DNA of 64,000 nt, taken from JACVRX01 sp046726315 (GTDB lineage Bacteria; Actinomycetota; Actinomycetes; Jiangellales; Jiangellaceae). This document shows positions 54,284-63,885 of the stretch, in pieces (the first letter of the stretch is position 1; each line of letters begins with the position of its first letter). The DNA lies in NCBI GenBank assembly GCA_046726315.1, contig JBKPAG010000006.1, positions 39,723 through 103,722 of the forward strand. The letters run 5' to 3'. The translations under genes were made by a program, and so were the position numbers. Under the pieces are notes generated by a model that made no database searches, was not told the DNA's origin, and was given only the letters and a program-made list of their open reading frames with translations.

Positions 54284-55672
54284 GTGACGTTGGTGGCGGG
54301 CGTCGACAGCTCCACCCAGTCCTGCAAGGTGGTCGTTGTTGACGCCGAGTCTGGCAGCTTGATTCGCGAGGGCCGGGCAGCGCATCCGGACACGACCGAG
54401 GTGGATCCTGGGTACTGGTGGGACGCATGGCGCGCCGCCAGTGCCGGCCTGCTGGACGGGGTCGCAGCGATCGCCGTCGGAGGTCAGCAGCACGGGATGG
54501 TCACGCTCGACACTGCGGGCCAGGTGGTCCGTCCGGCGCTGTTGTGGAACGACACCCGGTCTGCCGGCGCGGCGGAGGATCTGGTTGCCGAACGAGGGGC
54601 CGAGGCCTGGGCGTCGGCCGTGGGCTCGGTGCCGTTGGCCAGCTTCACCGTGACCAAGCTGCGATGGCTGGCGCAGCACGAACCAGACCACGCGGAGCGA
54701 GTCGACACTGTCCTGCTCCCACACGACTGGCTGACCTGGCAGATTCTCGACCGCCCGAGCGAGCCGACGACGGACCGAGGTGACGCCTCGGGAACCGGTT
54801 ATTGGTCGCCGCAAACAGGGGAGTATCGGCTTGACCTGTTGGAGCAGGCGTTTGGCCGGGCGGTGCGAGTGCCACGGGTTCTCGCACCAAGCGAACCGGC
54901 GGGTGTCACTGGGGACGGCGTTGTCGTTGCCGCGGGCACGGGGGACAACATGGGTGCGGCCCTAGGGCTGGGCCAAACCCTGGGCGACGTCGCTGTTTCT
55001 ATTGGGACCAGTGGAGTGGTCTGCGCCGTGCACCCGCACGCCACCGCCGATCCGTCGGGAAATGTGGCCGGCTTCTGCGATGCGACGGGTCAGTTCTTGC
55101 CATTGGCTTGCACTCTCAACGCCGCGCGCGTTCTCTCGGCAACGGCGCAATTACTCGGCTGCGAGCTGCATGACCTCGATGAGCTGGCTCTCTCCGCGCC
55201 AGCGGGCGCGGACGGCCTCACCGTGTTGCCATACCTTGACGGTGAACGGACTCCCAATCTGCCCACCGCAACAGGCACCGTGTGCGGGTTGCGCCGGACC
55301 AATTCTGTTCCGGCGAATCTGGCCCGAGCTGCCGTTGAAGGACTGCTGTGCGGCCTCGCGGATGGTCTGGACGCCCTGCACGCCATTGGTGTCAATCCCC
55401 GGCACATCTTGCTGGTCGGGGGCGGAAGCCAGTCCGCGGCGGTTTTGGCGCTGGCGCCGGATGTCTTTGGTCTGCCCGTAGTGCGGCCAGAACCCGGCGA
55501 ATACGTCGCCAGGGGGGCCGCCCGACAGGCTGCGTGGGCGCTATCCGGAGCCAGGGTGCCGCCCGACTGGCGATTGTCCGCCGGGTCCGCTCACGAGCCC
55601 TTCGACGTTGACACAGGCGCCGAGGTTCGCGCTCAATACAGTCGGCATCGACGCGCGGTCTTCGGAATTTAG
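54284..55672 (+). CDS. xylB: Xylulokinase
   Basis: 462 residues. FGGY kinase: VAGVDSSTQSCKVVVVD, AAIAVGGQQHGMVTLD, RPALLWNDTRS, LLPHDWLTWQIL, TDRGDASGTGYW, and AGTGDNMGAALGLG, VSIGTSG, GGGSQSAAV. It phosphorylates D-xylulose or a related ketose. GGAGG upstream of the GTG. No xylose isomerase or transporter is close, so the pathway is unclear. Confidence 0.92.
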   Translation: MTLVAGVDSSTQSCKVVVVDAESGSLIREGRAAHPDTTEVDPGYWWDAWRAASAGLLDGVAAIAVGGQQHGMVTLDTAGQVVRPALLWNDTRSAGAAEDLVAERGAEAWASAVGSVPLASFTVTKLRWLAQHEPDHAERVDTVLLPHDWLTWQILDRPSEPTTDRGDASGTGYWSPQTGEYRLDLLEQAFGRAVRVPRVLAPSEPAGVTGDGVVVAAGTGDNMGAALGLGQTLGDVAVSIGTSGVVCAVHPHATADPSGNVAGFCDATGQFLPLACTLNAARVLSATAQLLGCELHDLDELALSAPAGADGLTVLPYLDGERTPNLPTATGTVCGLRRTNSVPANLARAAVEGLLCGLADGLDALHAIGVNPRHILLVGGGSQSAAVLALAPDVFGLPVVRPEPGEYVARGAARQAAWALSGARVPPDWRLSAGSAHEPFDVDTGAEVRAQYSRHRRAVFGI

Positions 55673-55962
55673 ACAACTCCCGCCCGGCGGCGATGCGCGC
55701 CTATCTGTATCCGCCGCTGAGACCGCAGAACGAGTGTCAAGGTCGCCCGCCCGCAGGGAGGAAGGCTCGATGCCCTGGTTCGACCTTCCCAAAAGTGAAT
55801 ACCGCTGACAACGAGATCGGCGCGGACAGGGAGATGATCGTCTGCCCTTCCGGTGTGCATGCCTTGCCGTTTGCCCATGCGCATTCGGTAGCACGTGCAC
55901 GCTCGCTGCCAGCACGCGCCGGACCGCGGCCGCCCCGCCGGTCACCCCTAGGCTTGGCCTTC

Positions 55963-57462
55963 GTGATCGACCAAGCGATTGGGGCTGAACACGACGACCT
56001 GCCCGAGCAGATGCGGGTGCGTCGGCAGAAGCGCAGCGAGCTTCTCGAACGCGGACAAGCACCCTACGCGGCGGGTTTCCGGCGCACGCACACGCTGGCT
56101 GAGCTGCGAGCCGCGTACGCCGATCTCGAACTCGGCGCCTCCACCGGCGTGACCGTGTCGGTAGCCGGGCGGGTGATCCATCTCCGGAACACCGGGAAGC
56201 TCTGTTTTGCCCGGCTCCGCGAGGGAGGCGGCACAGAGTTGCAAGCGATGCTCTCGGTGGATCGGCTGGGCGAGAAGTCCCTGCGCGACTGGAAACATCT
56301 GGTCGACATCGGCGACCACGTCGGCATCGAGGGTGAGGTCGTTTCGAGTCGGCGCGGCGAGCTCTCCGTGCTGGCCGACAGGTGGACGGTCGTCTCCAAG
56401 GCGCTGCGCCCGCTGCCGGTCGCGCACAAGGCACTGTCCGACGAGACGAGGAGCCGGCAGCGATACGTCGACCTCATCGTCAACCCACACGCCCGCCAGA
56501 TGGTGCACACCCGGGCGGCGGTACTTCGCTCTATACGCGAGACGCTGAATCGCAGAGGGTACGTCGAGGTCGAGACTCCCGTTCTGCAGTTGGTGCACGG
56601 CGGCGCCGCGGCTCGGCCTTTTCACACCAACCTCAATGCCTTCGACCTGGCGATGACCTTGCGCATAGCGCTGGAGCTGCATCTCAAACGGGCGGTCGTC
56701 GGTGGTGTCGAGAAGGTCTACGAGATCGGCCGGATCTTCCGGAACGAGGGCATCGACTCCGCGCACAGCGCCGAGTTCACGATGCTCGAGGTATATGAGG
56801 CCTACGGCGACTACGACACGATGGCGACACTGACCCGAAACCTGGTCATCGACGCCGCCCGGGCAACTGGTCACACCCTGATCCCGGACGGTAGCGGCGG
56901 AGAACTCGATCTGGAAGCCCCGTGGAAGCGTGTAACACTGCACCAAGCGGTGTCGAAGGCCGTCAGCGAAGAGGTGACGATCGACACCGACGTCAGCCGC
57001 CTCCGGGAGCTGGCCAGCAAGCACGACGTCCACGTCGACGAGGCCTGGGGGCACGGCGAGGTCGTGCTCGAGCTGTTCGAGAAGCTGGCCCAGCGGACAG
57101 TTCGAACGCCGACGTTCATCTGTGACTATCCGGAATCGGTTCGTCCCTTGGCCCGGCCACACCGCCTCGACTCCCGGTTGACCGAGGCTTGGGACCTGAT
57201 CATCGCGGGGATCGAGCTGGCGCCGGCGTATTCGGAGCTGACCGATCCGGTCATCCAGCGGGATCGGCTGATTGCACAATCCGAGCGTGCGGCCCGAGGC
57301 GACCCGGAGGCCATGGCACTCGACGAGGACTTCCTGCGGGCGCTTGAGTACGGAATGCCGCCGACCGGCGGAATGGGCCTCGGGATCGACCGGCTGGTGA
57401 TGCTGCTCACCGGCACCAGCATTCGTGACACCATTCTCTTTCCATTGGTCAAGCCAGAATGA
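55963..57462 (+). CDS. lysS: Lysyl-tRNA synthetase (class II)
   Basis: 499 residues. OB-fold anticodon domain (VSVAGRVIHLRNTGKLCFARLRE), motif 1 region, motif 2 YEIGRIFRNEGIDSAHSAEFTMLEVYEAYGDY, motif 3 PPTGGMGLGIDRLVMLLTG. Charges tRNA-Lys. The active-site block differs from the commonest form (PVLQLVHGGAAARPFHTNLNAFDLAMTLRIALELH, where many have PxxxxxPYITxxN-AxD), yet key catalytic residues remain. GTG start. Confidence 0.93.
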   Translation: MIDQAIGAEHDDLPEQMRVRRQKRSELLERGQAPYAAGFRRTHTLAELRAAYADLELGASTGVTVSVAGRVIHLRNTGKLCFARLREGGGTELQAMLSVDRLGEKSLRDWKHLVDIGDHVGIEGEVVSSRRGELSVLADRWTVVSKALRPLPVAHKALSDETRSRQRYVDLIVNPHARQMVHTRAAVLRSIRETLNRRGYVEVETPVLQLVHGGAAARPFHTNLNAFDLAMTLRIALELHLKRAVVGGVEKVYEIGRIFRNEGIDSAHSAEFTMLEVYEAYGDYDTMATLTRNLVIDAARATGHTLIPDGSGGELDLEAPWKRVTLHQAVSKAVSEEVTIDTDVSRLRELASKHDVHVDEAWGHGEVVLELFEKLAQRTVRTPTFICDYPESVRPLARPHRLDSRLTEAWDLIIAGIELAPAYSELTDPVIQRDRLIAQSERAARGDPEAMALDEDFLRALEYGMPPTGGMGLGIDRLVMLLTGTSIRDTILFPLVKPE

Positions 57463-58010
57463 CGGAAAACGCAGCCGGCGGACCGGCGGCCGTGGACGTC
57501 CGAGCGGCACCTGAGTACGTCATCCGAAGAGCTCGAACTGCCGACGTGCGGGCGATCCGAAGGTTGGTCGACGCGTACTCTGCAGAACGCATTCTGTTGC
57601 CCAAGGAGATGGTCACGCTCTACGAAGATGTGCAGGAATTCTGGGTCGCGGCCGATCAGCACGACCAACTGCTGGGCTGCGGCGCCTTACACGTCATGTG
57701 GGAAGACCTCGCCGAGGTGCGCACTCTCGCGACCGACCCGACGCGCACAGGGCGCGGGGTGGGAACGGCACTGCTCAGCAGGCTTTTAGAGGTCGCCCGC
57801 GAGCTGGGCGTGCTGCGAGTCTTCTGCCTGACCTTCGAGGTCGAGTTCTTCGCCAGGTACGGGTTCGAGCCGATAGAAGGATCACCGGTGGAACCAGAGG
57901 TCTATGTTCAACTACTGCGCTCCTACGACGAGGGAGTAGCGGAGTTCCTCGACCTTGATCGAGTGCAGCCCAACACACTCGGAAACACCCGGATGCTGCT
58001 GTGCCTCTGA
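57459..58010 (+). CDS. Amino-acid N-acetyltransferase (ArgA-type GNAT)
   Basis: 183 residues. GNAT fold: YVIRRARTADVRAIRRLVDAYSAERILLPKEM, then AEVRTLATDPTRTGRGVGTALLSRLLEVARELGVLRVFCLTFEVEFFARYGFEPIEG. Resembles the short ArgA-like N-acetylglutamate synthases of actinobacteria. Four-base overlap with lysS. Its role in arginine synthesis is likely, not shown. Confidence 0.88.
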   Translation: MTENAAGGPAAVDVRAAPEYVIRRARTADVRAIRRLVDAYSAERILLPKEMVTLYEDVQEFWVAADQHDQLLGCGALHVMWEDLAEVRTLATDPTRTGRGVGTALLSRLLEVARELGVLRVFCLTFEVEFFARYGFEPIEGSPVEPEVYVQLLRSYDEGVAEFLDLDRVQPNTLGNTRMLLCL

Positions 58011-58130
58011 ACCCGAACATAACGATTGTGGGCAAGCACTTCGGGGTGGTTGATTTTTTCGCTCAGGTCCGTCAGCATGACCCTGCAACCAGCCCTCAAT
58101 TACCCCCGTAGGGGCCAGAAAGGAACGACC

Positions 58131-58457
58131 ATGGCTCAGAAGGTCCAGGTCATTCTGGTCGACGACATCGACGGCGGCAAGGCCGAGGAAACGGTCAGCT
58201 TCTCCCTCGATGCTGTCAGTTATGAGCTCGACCTGTCCAAGAAGAACGCGGCGAAGTTCCGCGACACGCTCGCCCCGTACGTAGGTTCGGCACGAAAGAC
58301 CGCGCGGCGCGGGCGCGGACGTGGGCCGGCGCGTGGCGGCCGGGGCTCGAACACTGCGGCAATCCGGCAATGGGCCCGCGACCAGGGCTTGAAGGTGTCC
58401 GACCGTGGACGGGTACCGGCAGACATCCTCGCCAAATACGATGCGGCCCAGGGCTGA
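58131..58457 (+). CDS. lsr2: Lsr2 nucleoid-associated protein
   Basis: 108 residues. MAQKVQVILVDDIDGGKAEETVSFSLDAVSYELDLSKKNAAKFRDTLAPYV, an RGRGRG-rich linker, and the C-terminal DNA-binding IRQWARDQGLKVSDRGRVPADILAKYDAA with its AT-hook-like DRGR. It bridges AT-rich DNA and silences acquired genes. AAAGGA before the ATG. Same place as in mycobacteria, before clpC. Confidence 0.96.
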   Translation: MAQKVQVILVDDIDGGKAEETVSFSLDAVSYELDLSKKNAAKFRDTLAPYVGSARKTARRGRGRGPARGGRGSNTAAIRQWARDQGLKVSDRGRVPADILAKYDAAQG

Positions 58458-58740
58458 TCGAGAGTCTGGTCAGGGGGAACTGGGGGCAAGTGCTGTTCCG
58501 GCGGGCGGGCTGGAACAGCCTCTCTGCCGAGCTGGTTGACATGCCGGTGTGGCAGACGTGTCGAACCTGCCATAGGTGCTGCTAGTGACCGGCCCAGTGT
58601 TCTGACCCACGGCGGCGTAGACGTCGTCGCGGGCGTCGTGCGGCGTGTTCGGGCGACCTGACGACGAGGCCCAAACCGAACCGCACCCCGCCTACGCGCG
58701 TATTACGTGTGACGGAACGCGTGGAAGGAGGGCTGAATCC

Positions 58741-58872
58741 ATGGTCCGGCGGTTGGCGGCGACGATGCTGGCGGTGGTAGCCGTCATCACGCTGAGTTCC
58801 TGCGGCGACGATGGCGACGACACGCAAGGCCCGGGTACCTCCGAAACCAGTGCACCAAATAACGGCTACTGA
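58741..58872 (+). CDS. 43-residue small lipoprotein
   Basis: MVRRLAATMLAVVAVITLSSC gives a signal peptide with lipobox LSSC (Cys21). The mature part of 23 residues is Asp/Gly/Thr-rich. A strong AAGGAGGG lies 8 nt upstream. Too short for family assignment. It lies between lsr2 and the tandem repeats before clpC. Confidence 0.65.
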   Translation: MVRRLAATMLAVVAVITLSSCGDDGDDTQGPGTSETSAPNNGY

Positions 58873-58891
58873 CACCCGCCGGGGCTGTGGT

Positions 58892-59021
58892 GCGCTCGGG
58901 GGTACGTGGGGGCGGAGCCCCCGCGGGTGTGTGTGGCGCTCGGGGGTACGCGGGGGCGGAGCCCCCGGGGTGTGTGTGGCGCTTGGGGGTACGCGGGGGC
59001 GGAGCCCCCGCGGGTGTGTGT
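58892..59021. repeat. Three tandem 43–44-bp repeats with GC hairpins
   Basis: Units start at about 58892, 58936 and 58979. Each has GGGGGTACG(C/T)G, the hairpin GGGGGCGGAGCCCCC and then GGGTGTGTGT. They begin 20 bp after the small lipoprotein stop and lie 190 bp before clpC. Probably serial terminators or a structured RNA. Confidence 0.85.
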
Positions 59022-59208
59022 TCGCCTCTGGCGTACGCCGCCTCCGCGCGGAAGCTGGTCGGCTAAGCAGGTGTTGTGCAGCTGTGCGGCACTGGGGTTC
59101 GGTCGATGAGACGACCGCGTTGACGATGGGTTGGCGGGTTAGCATGCGAGTACGGGCGGACCGGGAGAGCCCCGGCACACCCAGACCGCTCGGTGAGGAG
59201 TGCTCCTG

Positions 59209-61749
59209 ATGTTCGAGAGGTTTACCGACCGCGCGCGGCGCGTCGTCGTCCTGGCCCAGGAAGAAGCCAGGATGCTCAACCACAACTACATCGGCACCGA
59301 GCACATCCTGCTGGGGCTCATCCACGAAGGCGAAGGCGTGGCCGCCAAGGCGCTGGAGAGCCTCGGGATCTCACTGGAGGCTGTACGCCAGCAGGTCGAG
59401 GAGATCATCGGCCAGGGCCAGCAGGCGCCCAGTGGGCACATTCCGTTCACGCCCCGAGCCAAGAAGGTGCTCGAGCTCAGCCTGCGCGAGGCGTTGCAAC
59501 TGGGCCACAACTACATCGGCACCGAGCACATCCTGCTCGGGCTCATCCGCGAAGGCGAAGGCGTCGCGGCGCAGGTGCTGGTCAAGCTCGGCGCCGACCT
59601 TAACCGGGTCCGTCAGCAGGTCATCCAACTGCTCTCCGGCTATCAGGGCGGCAAGGAAGCCGCCACCGCAGGCGCCGGCCCTCAAGGCGAAGCGCCGTCG
59701 ACCTCGCTGGTGCTCGACCAGTTCGGTCGCAACCTGACTCAGGCCGCCCGCGAGGGCAAACTCGACCCGGTCATCGGGCGAGAGAAGGAAATCGAGCGGG
59801 TCATGCAAGTGCTGTCCCGCCGCACGAAGAACAACCCCGTTCTCATCGGCGAGCCGGGCGTAGGCAAGACCGCCGTCGTCGAGGGCCTGGCGCAGAACAT
59901 CGTCAAGGGCGAGGTTCCGGAGACGCTGAAGGACCGCCAGCTCTATACCCTCGACCTCGGTGCGCTGGTCGCCGGTTCCCGCTACCGCGGCGACTTCGAA
60001 GAGCGGCTGAAGAAGGTCCTCAAGGAGATCCGCACCCGCGGCGACATCATCTTGTTCATCGACGAGTTGCACACCCTCGTCGGCGCCGGCGCGGCCGAGG
60101 GAGCCATCGACGCCGCGAGCATCCTCAAGCCCATGCTGGCCCGCGGCGAACTGCAGACCATCGGCGCGACGACGCTCGACGAATACCGCAAGCACGTCGA
60201 GAAGGACGCCGCGCTCGAACGCCGGTTCCAGCCGATCCAGGTCCAGGAGCCGACCCTCACGCACACCATCGAGATACTCAAGGGCCTGCGGGACCGCTAC
60301 GAGGCACACCACCGGGTCTCCATCACCGACGCAGCGCTGGTCGCCGCGGCGCATCTCGCCGACCGCTACATCTCTGATCGGTTCCTGCCGGACAAGGCGA
60401 TCGACCTCATTGACGAGGCCGGTTCCCGGTTACGTATCCGCCGGATGACCGCTCCGCCGGATCTACGCGAGTTCGACGAGCGGATCGCCGAGGTGCGCCG
60501 GGAGAAGGAATCCGCAATCGACGCGCAGGACTTCGAAAAGGCGGCCTCGCTGCGAGACCGTGAGAAGCAACTCATCGGGCAGAAGACGGAGCGCGAAAAG
60601 CAGTGGAAGGCAGGTGACCTCGACATCGTCGCCGAGGTCGACGACGAGTTGATCGCCGAAGTCCTCGCCTCGGCAACCGGCATCCCGGTGTTCAAGCTGA
60701 CGGAGGAGGAGACCTCGCGTCTTCTGCACATGGAAGACGAGCTGCACAAGCGGATCATCGGCCAGCAGGACGCGATCGCCGCCCTGTCCAAGTCGATCCG
60801 CCGCACCCGGGCCGGCCTGAAAGACCCGAAGCGCCCGGGCGGCTCGTTCATCTTCGCCGGGCCGTCCGGCGTCGGGAAGACCGAGCTGTCCAAGGCCCTG
60901 TCGGAGTTCCTGTTCGGCGACGAGCATGCGCTGATCCAGCTGGACATGAGCGAGTACTCGGAGAAGCACACGGTCTCGCGGCTGTTCGGCTCACCGCCGG
61001 GCTACGTGGGCTACGAGGAGGGTGGCCAGCTCACCGAGAAGGTACGCCGTCGGCCATTCTCGGTCGTGCTGTTCGACGAGGTCGAGAAGGCGCACCCGGA
61101 CATCTTCAACTCGCTGCTGCAGGTGCTCGAGGACGGCCGGCTGACCGACGCGCAGGGCCGGGTCGTCGACTTCAAGAACACCGTGATCATCATGACGACG
61201 AACCTCGGCACGCGCGACATCGCCAAGGGCGTCAACCTCGGCTTCTCGACCGGCGGAAATGCCGACGGCGACTACGACCGGATGAAGAACAAGGTCACCG
61301 ACGAGCTCAAGCAGCATTTCCGGCCGGAGTTCCTCAACCGGGTCGACGACGTCATCGTCTTCCACCAGCTCACTCCGGAAGAGATCATCCGTATCGTCGA
61401 CCTGATGATGACTCAGGTTGATATCCGGCTGCACGACAAGGACATGGGCCTCGAGTTGACCCAGGCGGCCAAGGAACTGCTGGCCGACCACGGGTTCGAC
61501 CCGGTGCTGGGCGCGCGGCCGCTGCGTCGCACGATCCAGCGGGAGATCGAAGACGGCTTGTCGGAGAAGATCCTGTTCGGTGAGCTCAAGGCCGGTGAGA
61601 TCGTCGTGGTCGACGTCGAGGGCGAGGGCAAGGATGCCGTCTTCACCTTCACCGGCAGCCCCAAGTCCGAGCTGCCCGACGTGGCAGTGGTCGAAGCGGC
61701 CGCGTCCGGCGGTGGCCGTCGAAGCGGCTCGAGCCGCAACGCCGGCTGA
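59209..61749 (+). CDS. clpC: ATP-dependent Clp protease ATPase subunit ClpC
   Basis: 846 residues. Two N-terminal ClpN repeats (TDRARRVVVLAQEEAR, then TPRAKKVLELSLREA). D1 Walker A GEPGVGKT at 214, middle UVR domain (REFDERIAEVRREKESAIDAQDFEKAASLRD). D2 Walker A GPSGVGKT at 551, and the ClpP-binding loop. It unfolds proteins for ClpP. GAGGAG 8 nt before the ATG. Followed by a strong terminator. Confidence 0.97.
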   Translation: MFERFTDRARRVVVLAQEEARMLNHNYIGTEHILLGLIHEGEGVAAKALESLGISLEAVRQQVEEIIGQGQQAPSGHIPFTPRAKKVLELSLREALQLGHNYIGTEHILLGLIREGEGVAAQVLVKLGADLNRVRQQVIQLLSGYQGGKEAATAGAGPQGEAPSTSLVLDQFGRNLTQAAREGKLDPVIGREKEIERVMQVLSRRTKNNPVLIGEPGVGKTAVVEGLAQNIVKGEVPETLKDRQLYTLDLGALVAGSRYRGDFEERLKKVLKEIRTRGDIILFIDELHTLVGAGAAEGAIDAASILKPMLARGELQTIGATTLDEYRKHVEKDAALERRFQPIQVQEPTLTHTIEILKGLRDRYEAHHRVSITDAALVAAAHLADRYISDRFLPDKAIDLIDEAGSRLRIRRMTAPPDLREFDERIAEVRREKESAIDAQDFEKAASLRDREKQLIGQKTEREKQWKAGDLDIVAEVDDELIAEVLASATGIPVFKLTEEETSRLLHMEDELHKRIIGQQDAIAALSKSIRRTRAGLKDPKRPGGSFIFAGPSGVGKTELSKALSEFLFGDEHALIQLDMSEYSEKHTVSRLFGSPPGYVGYEEGGQLTEKVRRRPFSVVLFDEVEKAHPDIFNSLLQVLEDGRLTDAQGRVVDFKNTVIIMTTNLGTRDIAKGVNLGFSTGGNADGDYDRMKNKVTDELKQHFRPEFLNRVDDVIVFHQLTPEEIIRIVDLMMTQVDIRLHDKDMGLELTQAAKELLADHGFDPVLGARPLRRTIQREIEDGLSEKILFGELKAGEIVVVDVEGEGKDAVFTFTGSPKSELPDVAVVEAAASGGGRRSGSSRNAG

Positions 61750-61768
61750 TCTACACCCACGAAGTAAT

Positions 61769-61797
61769 GAGGGGCGACGCAGCGTCGCCCCTCGTTT
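61769..61797 (+). terminator. Intrinsic terminator after clpC
   Basis: GAGGGGCGAC, loop GCAGC and GTCGCCCCTC (61769–61793), then GTTT. A 10-bp perfect stem, 20 bp after the clpC stop: the clearest terminator in the window. Confidence 0.85.
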
Positions 61798-61843
61798 CAC
61801 GTCGAGCAAAAAGCGTCAAAGGGTTGCGATTCATACTCGACAG

Positions 61844-62551
61844 ATGGAACTGAACGCGCTCTGCGAGCGGTACGGGGACGGGTTCCTCGGTCAGCCGACC
61901 AATGCTGTCACCAGCGTTGCGTTCGTCGTGGCCGGCGCCGGCATCATGGTTGCCAGCCGTCGGAACAGGGGCGCCCGCGACAGACTCGCCCGCGACCGGC
62001 AGATGGTCGTCTTCGGGGCGCTCGTGACAGGGATCGGCGTGGGCTCGTTCGTTCAGCACGGGCCGCATCCGGACTGGCAGGCCTACGCGCACGATCTCCC
62101 TCTGGCGGCAGTCCTGGTGTTCGTCGCGACCGATGCGACATCCGATCTTCGCGGGCGTGAACTTCCCCTGGCGTGGCGGCTCGTCCCCGTAGTCGCGATG
62201 GTTCCGGTCGTGGCGTGGGGTGCGACGGCATCCTCGATCGTCCAGGCGGGGATGGCGGTCGCCGCCATCGGGCTGAATCTGGTGCGGGCTGCACGCCGTC
62301 CCGCGTTGCACAGGCCGCTGATCGCGGCGCTGGTAACCGTAGCCGCCGGCGCTCTGATGGGCGCGCTGGGTGATCGGACCTCGCTGTGCCGGGCCGACAG
62401 TGTCCTTCAAGGCCACGCCGTCTGGCACGTCCTGGCGGCGGCAGCCTTGTGGCGACTGGCGCCAGCGATCGGTGCGCGGCGCTGGTCATCAACGCCCGCC
62501 CGGTCGTCGCTGTCGGATGTCCGTTGGATGGAAGCGGCTCGGCGGCGCTGA
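61844..62551 (+). CDS. Ceramidase-like (CREST superfamily) membrane protein
   Basis: 235 residues with about six or seven helices. LNALCERYGDGFLGQPTNAVTSVAFVVAG at the N terminus, VGSFVQHGPHPDWQAYAHDLPLAAVLVF (His and Asp) and LQGHAVWHVLAAAAL (His pair) match the metal-dependent CREST hydrolase pattern. Substrate unknown; perhaps an amide or lipid. ATG at 61844. Confidence 0.8.
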   Translation: MELNALCERYGDGFLGQPTNAVTSVAFVVAGAGIMVASRRNRGARDRLARDRQMVVFGALVTGIGVGSFVQHGPHPDWQAYAHDLPLAAVLVFVATDATSDLRGRELPLAWRLVPVVAMVPVVAWGATASSIVQAGMAVAAIGLNLVRAARRPALHRPLIAALVTVAAGALMGALGDRTSLCRADSVLQGHAVWHVLAAAALWRLAPAIGARRWSSTPARSSLSDVRWMEAARRR

Positions 62552-62621
62552 CTTGGGCGCTTGTCAGACCTGTCCGCAAACCCGCAGAGTGGAACCTGCC
62601 AACGCGGTGCCGGGGGTGGGG

Positions 62622-63002
62622 ATGTCAGACGATCTCGCGGCCTACCGCGCCGCGAACGTGCTCTACGAGGCCGGCGATGCCGTCGGTGCCGCCCGCGAGC
62701 TCGAACCATTGATGGCCGAGGGGACGACACCGAAGTCGGTCCTCGAACTCGCCGGCCGCGCGTATTTCCGGTCGGCCCAGCTGCGCCGGGCCGAGGAGGC
62801 CTTCGTCCGGCTGGTCGAGCGGGACCCAAGTGATGCCTACGCCCGGTTCGCGCTCGGCCGGACATTGGAGCGCCAGAGCCGGCGAGCTGAGGCGGCAGCG
62901 TGTTATCGCCTTGCCGCCGCGATGGATCCCAAGGCCGACTATTTGCAGGCGCTCGAACGGGTAACGGCGGGCACCCGGCAGGGACACTCCAGGCCCGGGT
63001 AG
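62622..63002 (+). CDS. Tetratricopeptide-repeat protein
   Basis: 126 residues. About three TPRs: AANVLYEAGDAVGAARELEPLM, AGRAYFRSAQLRRAEEAFVRLVERDPSDAY and ALGRTLERQSRRAEAAACYRLAAAMDP. A small cytosolic scaffold. Common in actinobacteria; partner unknown. Confidence 0.88.
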   Translation: MSDDLAAYRAANVLYEAGDAVGAARELEPLMAEGTTPKSVLELAGRAYFRSAQLRRAEEAFVRLVERDPSDAYARFALGRTLERQSRRAEAAACYRLAAAMDPKADYLQALERVTAGTRQGHSRPG

Positions 63003-63090
63003 CCGAATCTGCCCTTCGCCTAGAAGACGTCCAGAGCGGGTGGCATTATCGGCTTGATCGTGCGTAGCTTCGCCCAGCGGGACGTGCCGA

Positions 63091-63885
63091 GTGAGCAATG
63101 GGCAGCCAGACCTGCACGGGGAAACGCTGGATGCCGCGGAGGCGACCCCGTTACTGCGCATGCTTGACGACGCCTCATGCCCAATCCGCATCGCGGCCTT
63201 TGAGGCATTGACGCGGTTGCCACTGGCAACCGCGAGTTGGCGGGTGATTGCCCGGTACGCCTCCTGGGCGTTGGAAGAAAGCGACGCCGAACCAGAGCGG
63301 CTCGCCGTTGTCGACGGAATCCCGTGGATACCAGTGCGCTCGACCCGACAGTTGGTGGCGCGGCTGGCAAGTGAAGCCGAAGGCGAGGTCGCGGTGCGAG
63401 CCGCCCGGGCCCTGGCCACAATCGCAGCGCCGAACTCGCCGGACGGCGAGCGGGAATCGTCGGACGTAGAGTCCGAGGGAACACAGTTACACCCGAGTTG
63501 GCTGAGGGCTGCAGCACCCGGTTTCTCGTCCGCTTCGACCGCCGAACGCGAAGCGGCGGCCGCACTGCTGGCCGAGAGTGGACTGCCCGCGAGCATTGGT
63601 TCGACGTGGATACGGGAAACCCAGTACAGGTTGCTCAGGCAGCAGCACGTGCTGGATCAAATAGAGCAACGAGGACTGGCCGGTGCGGCAGTCGTCGAGC
63701 TCTTCGAGCGCTCCGATCTTGACTTCGACATCGGCCTCGGCAATGACACGGCGTACTGGGTGTGGCAAATGCAGGGCAGTTTCCAGCCGCATCTCGATGG
63801 GCTATTTGGGCTGTACAAACGCTGCGCGGAGCGCATATGGGCGCAGTGGCGCAATTACCGGCTCATCGGAGATTCGGGTGGGTGA
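63091..63885 (+). CDS. HEAT-like repeat protein of unknown function
   Basis: 264 residues. Two or three alpha-hairpin repeats (DAAEATPLLRMLDDASCPIRIAAFEALTRLP, VIARYASWALEES, LVARLASEAEGEVAVRAARALATIA) suggest a HEAT solenoid. A second part (STAEREAAAALLAESGLP…LDFDIGLGNDTAYWVWQMQGSFQPHLDGLFGLYKRC) has no family I know. Its end overlaps the transposase by 23 bp and may be altered by that insertion. GTG start. Confidence 0.6.
   Translation: MSNGQPDLHGETLDAAEATPLLRMLDDASCPIRIAAFEALTRLPLATASWRVIARYASWALEESDAEPERLAVVDGIPWIPVRSTRQLVARLASEAEGEVAVRAARALATIAAPNSPDGERESSDVESEGTQLHPSWLRAAAPGFSSASTAEREAAAALLAESGLPASIGSTWIRETQYRLLRQQHVLDQIEQRGLAGAAVVELFERSDLDFDIGLGNDTAYWVWQMQGSFQPHLDGLFGLYKRCAERIWAQWRNYRLIGDSGG

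Noticed and set aside
55948..57510. 520-residue open frame on the minus strand
   Set aside because: It lies wholly antisense to lysS, whose protein has clear motifs; the frame is a GC-codon shadow.
59120..59148. TTGACG…CATGCG as clpC promoter
   Set aside because: The -35 is fair but the -10 is poor, and no ClgR-type box could be confirmed by eye.
58582..59325. Minus-strand frame with repeating PRGLRPRVPPSA-like peptides
   Set aside because: The peptide repeat is only the translation of the three DNA repeats at 58892–59021.
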